Positions 24,377 to 26,213 of a stretch of DNA of 26,213 nucleotides are shown piece after piece (the stretch's first letter is position 1; every line of letters begins with the position of its first letter). A model generated the notes under the pieces. It did not search any database. It was not told the origin of the DNA and was given only the letters and a program-made list of their open reading frames with translations. The position numbers and the translations under genes were made by a program. Source of the stretch: Bacteroidota bacterium (lineage in GTDB: Bacteria > Bacteroidota > Ignavibacteria > Kapaibacteriales > UBA2268); assembly GCA_024280675.1 (NCBI GenBank), contig JAJRPT010000129.1, positions 1-26,213 of the forward strand, in the 5' to 3' direction.

Positions 24377-24422
24377 TGTGCCTTTTGGGTTTAAAATCCA
24401 AGAGGCTACACTTTCTCTTTTA
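24377..24422 (+). terminator. Intrinsic terminator 1 after the third giant gene
   Basis: Stem 24381-24392 pairs with 24396-24407 over 12 bp with a TAA loop, extended by GTGT/ACAC (24377-24380 with 24409-24412) with one bulged T. TTTCTCTTTT follows immediately. The G-U wobbles fit plus-strand RNA. It begins 12 nt after the stop codon. Confidence 0.85.
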
Positions 24423-24466
24423 CAAAAAACTACTATTGTTCTAAACTTAACAGACAATAAACAAAT

Positions 24467-24501
24467 CCCGCACGTGGTAAAAACTATGTGCGGGTTTTTT
24501 T
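24467..24501 (+). terminator. Intrinsic terminator 2 (tandem)
   Basis: CCCGCACGTGGT (24467-24478) pairs over 12 bp, including two G-U pairs, with ACTATGTGCGGG (24483-24494) around an AAAA loop, and is followed by seven T. It lies 44 nt beyond the first terminator, with no gene between them, and insulates the MlaD gene downstream from the giant gene cluster. Confidence 0.9.
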
Positions 24502-24589
24502 GTGAGATTTTATTAAAATTGAAATGGACTAAATTTTCTTAGTTTGCGTCTTGTAATTTATATAAAGCGAAATTTGTCTCGGAACTAAA

Positions 24590-25546
24590 ATGCCCAATCA
24601 GAAGAAACACATAGAGTTAAAAGTCGGTATTATGTCTTTATCGGCAATAGTTCTTCTTGTGATTGGTCTTATGTTGGGCAATGATTTCAGTTTTTCCTCT
24701 GGGGAGAACACTGTAGAGTTCCGTTTTGATAATGCTGGTGGCTTGCAGGTTTCAGAGCCAGTATTCATATCTGGTGTTGAAATGGGCAAGATTTCTAAAA
24801 TACGAGTCAAAGAGGACTATGTTTTAATTAGTGCTGAACTCAGCGAGGAAGTGACATTCTATTCAGACGCTAGTGCAAGAATATTAATAAAAGAGATAAC
24901 TGGTGGAAAGAAAATTGATGTTGAATTGGGTGGAAAAAATAATAACACCGACCCACTCCCTGGTGGCGAACCAATCGAGGGACAAAACACACCAGATTTT
25001 GGTGAGCTAGTTGCCATAGTTGGTTCGGTTTCCCAAGATGTCGTATCCCTTATCAGAAAACTTGATACTTTAGCAAGTTCTTTCAACATTCTTCTTGCCG
25101 ACACCGCCTTTTCATCCGAGATAAGACATATTTCCTCAGGCATGGTAGAGCTTGTAGACAATGCCAACAATGTCTTTTCTGGGCAAAATGGTTTGCGGGC
25201 TACTTTGAGCAATGCCAATGATTTGATTGCTAGCTTTGACACACTTATTGACAAGAACTCCGAAGATGTGACTCTGTTGCTACAAGATTTGAGGTCTACT
25301 TTTTCAACCCTTGATTTAACGCTTACAAATGCCAACAGCACATTGTCCTCGTTTGACCCTGTTATAAAAAAAATGGATGAGTTGTTGTCCGATTTAAGAC
25401 GAGAAGGCGGGCTTTTCCATAAAATATCGAATGATACTCAGCTTTCAAAAGATCTTGAAGAGCTAATATCGGAGATTTTATTATTTGTAAAGCAAGCCAA
25501 ACAGCATGGCATAAACGTAAATGCTTCCCTTGGCTCCAAGCCATAA
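24590..25546 (+). CDS. MlaD/Mce-family lipid transport substrate-binding protein
   Basis: The protein has 318 residues: a short cytoplasmic N-terminus (HIELKVG), one membrane anchor (13-30), an MCE/MlaD domain (about 39-115, with FDNAGGLQVSEPVFISGVEMGK and ARILIKEITGGKKIDVEL), then a long helical region (about 135-310) with heptad-like Leu/Ile/Val. This fits a periplasmic MlaD ring subunit anchored in the inner membrane, which carries phospholipids between the membranes together with an MlaE permease and MlaF ATPase. Neither partner is in the window; none follows, as the next gene is convergent. They could be encoded elsewhere. The gene stands behind two terminators and must have its own promoter in 24502-24589. 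There is no clear ribosome binding site before the ATG. Confidence 0.88.
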   Translation: MPNQKKHIELKVGIMSLSAIVLLVIGLMLGNDFSFSSGENTVEFRFDNAGGLQVSEPVFISGVEMGKISKIRVKEDYVLISAELSEEVTFYSDASARILIKEITGGKKIDVELGGKNNNTDPLPGGEPIEGQNTPDFGELVAIVGSVSQDVVSLIRKLDTLASSFNILLADTAFSSEIRHISSGMVELVDNANNVFSGQNGLRATLSNANDLIASFDTLIDKNSEDVTLLLQDLRSTFSTLDLTLTNANSTLSSFDPVIKKMDELLSDLRREGGLFHKISNDTQLSKDLEELISEILLFVKQAKQHGINVNASLGSKP

Positions 25547-25668
25547 AAACTTATATCAACAATAGTTTCTTAGTCCGAATATAATCGGTGTATTCTATTA
25601 ACAGTTTACTTACGCTTTTGTTACACTAGCCTTGAAAATAATGCAGTAAAATAAATGTACTCTTTTTT

Positions 25669-26213
25669 TTAGTTCTTGATTATCTTCTGAATCCCAAGAA
25701 GCTCCCCATTGCTTGAACGGATTTCTATGAAGTAAACGCCCGCATCAAAATTTGAAACATCCACTTTATTAGAATTTATTTTATCTGCTGAATAAATATT
25801 CTCACCAAACAAATCAATTATTTTAAGTGAAAAAGAAGAAATGCCCTCTAATTCTAGATAAATAAAATCACTACTTGGGTTTGGGTAGACAAGCAAATCA
25901 GCTGAATTATTTTTCACAGAGCTAAGTGGAGTGGGATAGTCTTCCAATGGCTTTGCCGCTGTGAGATTCGGGAAGTTGTTGTCCAAAATTTCATTCCAAT
26001 CATCGACTGCTTCTTGCAAATTCATCATTTCTTGATAAACCGCACCTTGGACTGTGGCTTCAATTATCTTGTCAAATTGAGCGACCAAATTTACCACATC
26101 TTGACCTTCTAAAACTTTCCCAAAAACTGTGTGGGCTCCGTCGAGCCAAGCTGTTTTCACGTGAGTAATAAAAAATTGACTTCCGTTTGTGTTCGGTCCA
26201 GCATTTGCCATCG
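25669..26213 (-). CDS. Secreted cyclophilin-type peptidyl-prolyl isomerase with T9SS tail (partial, 5' end beyond window)
   Basis: Only the C-terminal 180 codons or so are present; the frame runs off the right edge. The first visible residues, MANAGPNTNGSQFFI, are the conserved core of cyclophilins, and the preceding base pair CG fits the usual serine codon, so this methionine is internal, not the start. TAWLDGAHTVFGKV supplies the Trp, Leu and His of the active-site groove. After a helical linker (about residues 50-100 of this part), YPNPSSDFIYLEL through FDAGVYFIEIRS to KIIKN forms a canonical T9SS type A sorting domain. The enzyme therefore probably acts outside the outer membrane, folding secreted proteins around proline bonds. 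It converges with the MlaD gene, with 122 nt between the stops and no clear terminator there. Confidence 0.92.
   Translation of the reverse strand, partial: MANAGPNTNGSQFFITHVKTAWLDGAHTVFGKVLEGQDVVNLVAQFDKIIEATVQGAVYQEMMNLQEAVDDWNEILDNNFPNLTAAKPLEDYPTPLSSVKNNSADLLVYPNPSSDFIYLELEGISSFSLKIIDLFGENIYSADKINSNKVDVSNFDAGVYFIEIRSSNGELLGIQKIIKN

Noticed and set aside
26209..26211. ATG at the right edge as the start of the isomerase gene
   Set aside because: It encodes the internal Met of the cyclophilin core motif; the N-terminal half of the domain must lie outside the window.

Overview
The window looks like the chromosome of an AT-rich, Gram-negative member of the Bacteroidota/Chlorobi (FCB) group that secretes proteins through the type IX system (T9SS). 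The evidence is a canonical type A T9SS C-terminal sorting domain on two proteins (the 2148-residue protein at 17919-24365 and the cyclophilin at the right edge), weak use of Shine-Dalgarno sites by several genes, a short Cys-motif membrane protein of a Bacteroidota type, and an MlaD/Mce protein. A Kapabacteria- or Ignavibacteria-like lineage would fit, but sequence alone does not settle the class.

Left part (1-2929), all on the minus strand. In transcription order: dapA (lysine/diaminopimelate pathway), a secreted Cys-containing repeat protein, a compact unit of about 150 nt (promoter-like block, 42-codon ORF, very strong intrinsic terminator), a second copy of the same promoter-like block, an SRPBCC/START-like protein and a small CxxxCH membrane protein. 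The two promoter-like blocks are diverged direct repeats about 220 bp apart, which suggests that the small unit and the SRPBCC gene are regulated in common.

Central part (3182-24365), all on the plus strand: three giant exported proteins (2002, 2658 and 2148 residues). The first and third are full-length paralogues with the same order: N-terminal cohesin-like beta domain, LamG-like domain, Ig-like domain, second LamG-like domain, Ig-like domain, an 'HRNHL' module, a dockerin-like calcium-loop pair, a second cohesin-like domain, a run of Ig/Kre9-like domains, and a sorting-domain-like tail. The tail is canonical only in the third. Between them sits a Gly/Thr/Ala-rich beta-solenoid adhesin-like giant with three tandem repeat modules, an Fn3-like domain and a PPC-like C-terminus, but no recognisable T9SS tail. 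The second and third genes are 121 nt apart, separated by a large hairpin without a U-tract, and the cluster ends in two intrinsic terminators in tandem. The likely picture is an extracellular matrix or adhesin assembly built from sticky modules; this is inference.

The 630-bp gap at 9191-9820 has no convincing gene. It holds several inverted repeats and, close to the adhesin gene, a locally GC-rich stretch with two stem-loops, one with a UUCG tetraloop. It is the best candidate here for an undescribed structured leader RNA.

Right part (24590-26213): an MlaD/Mce substrate-binding protein (+) without its usual permease and ATPase in view, and, convergent to it, the C-terminal part of a secreted cyclophilin-type prolyl isomerase with a T9SS tail, cut by the window edge.
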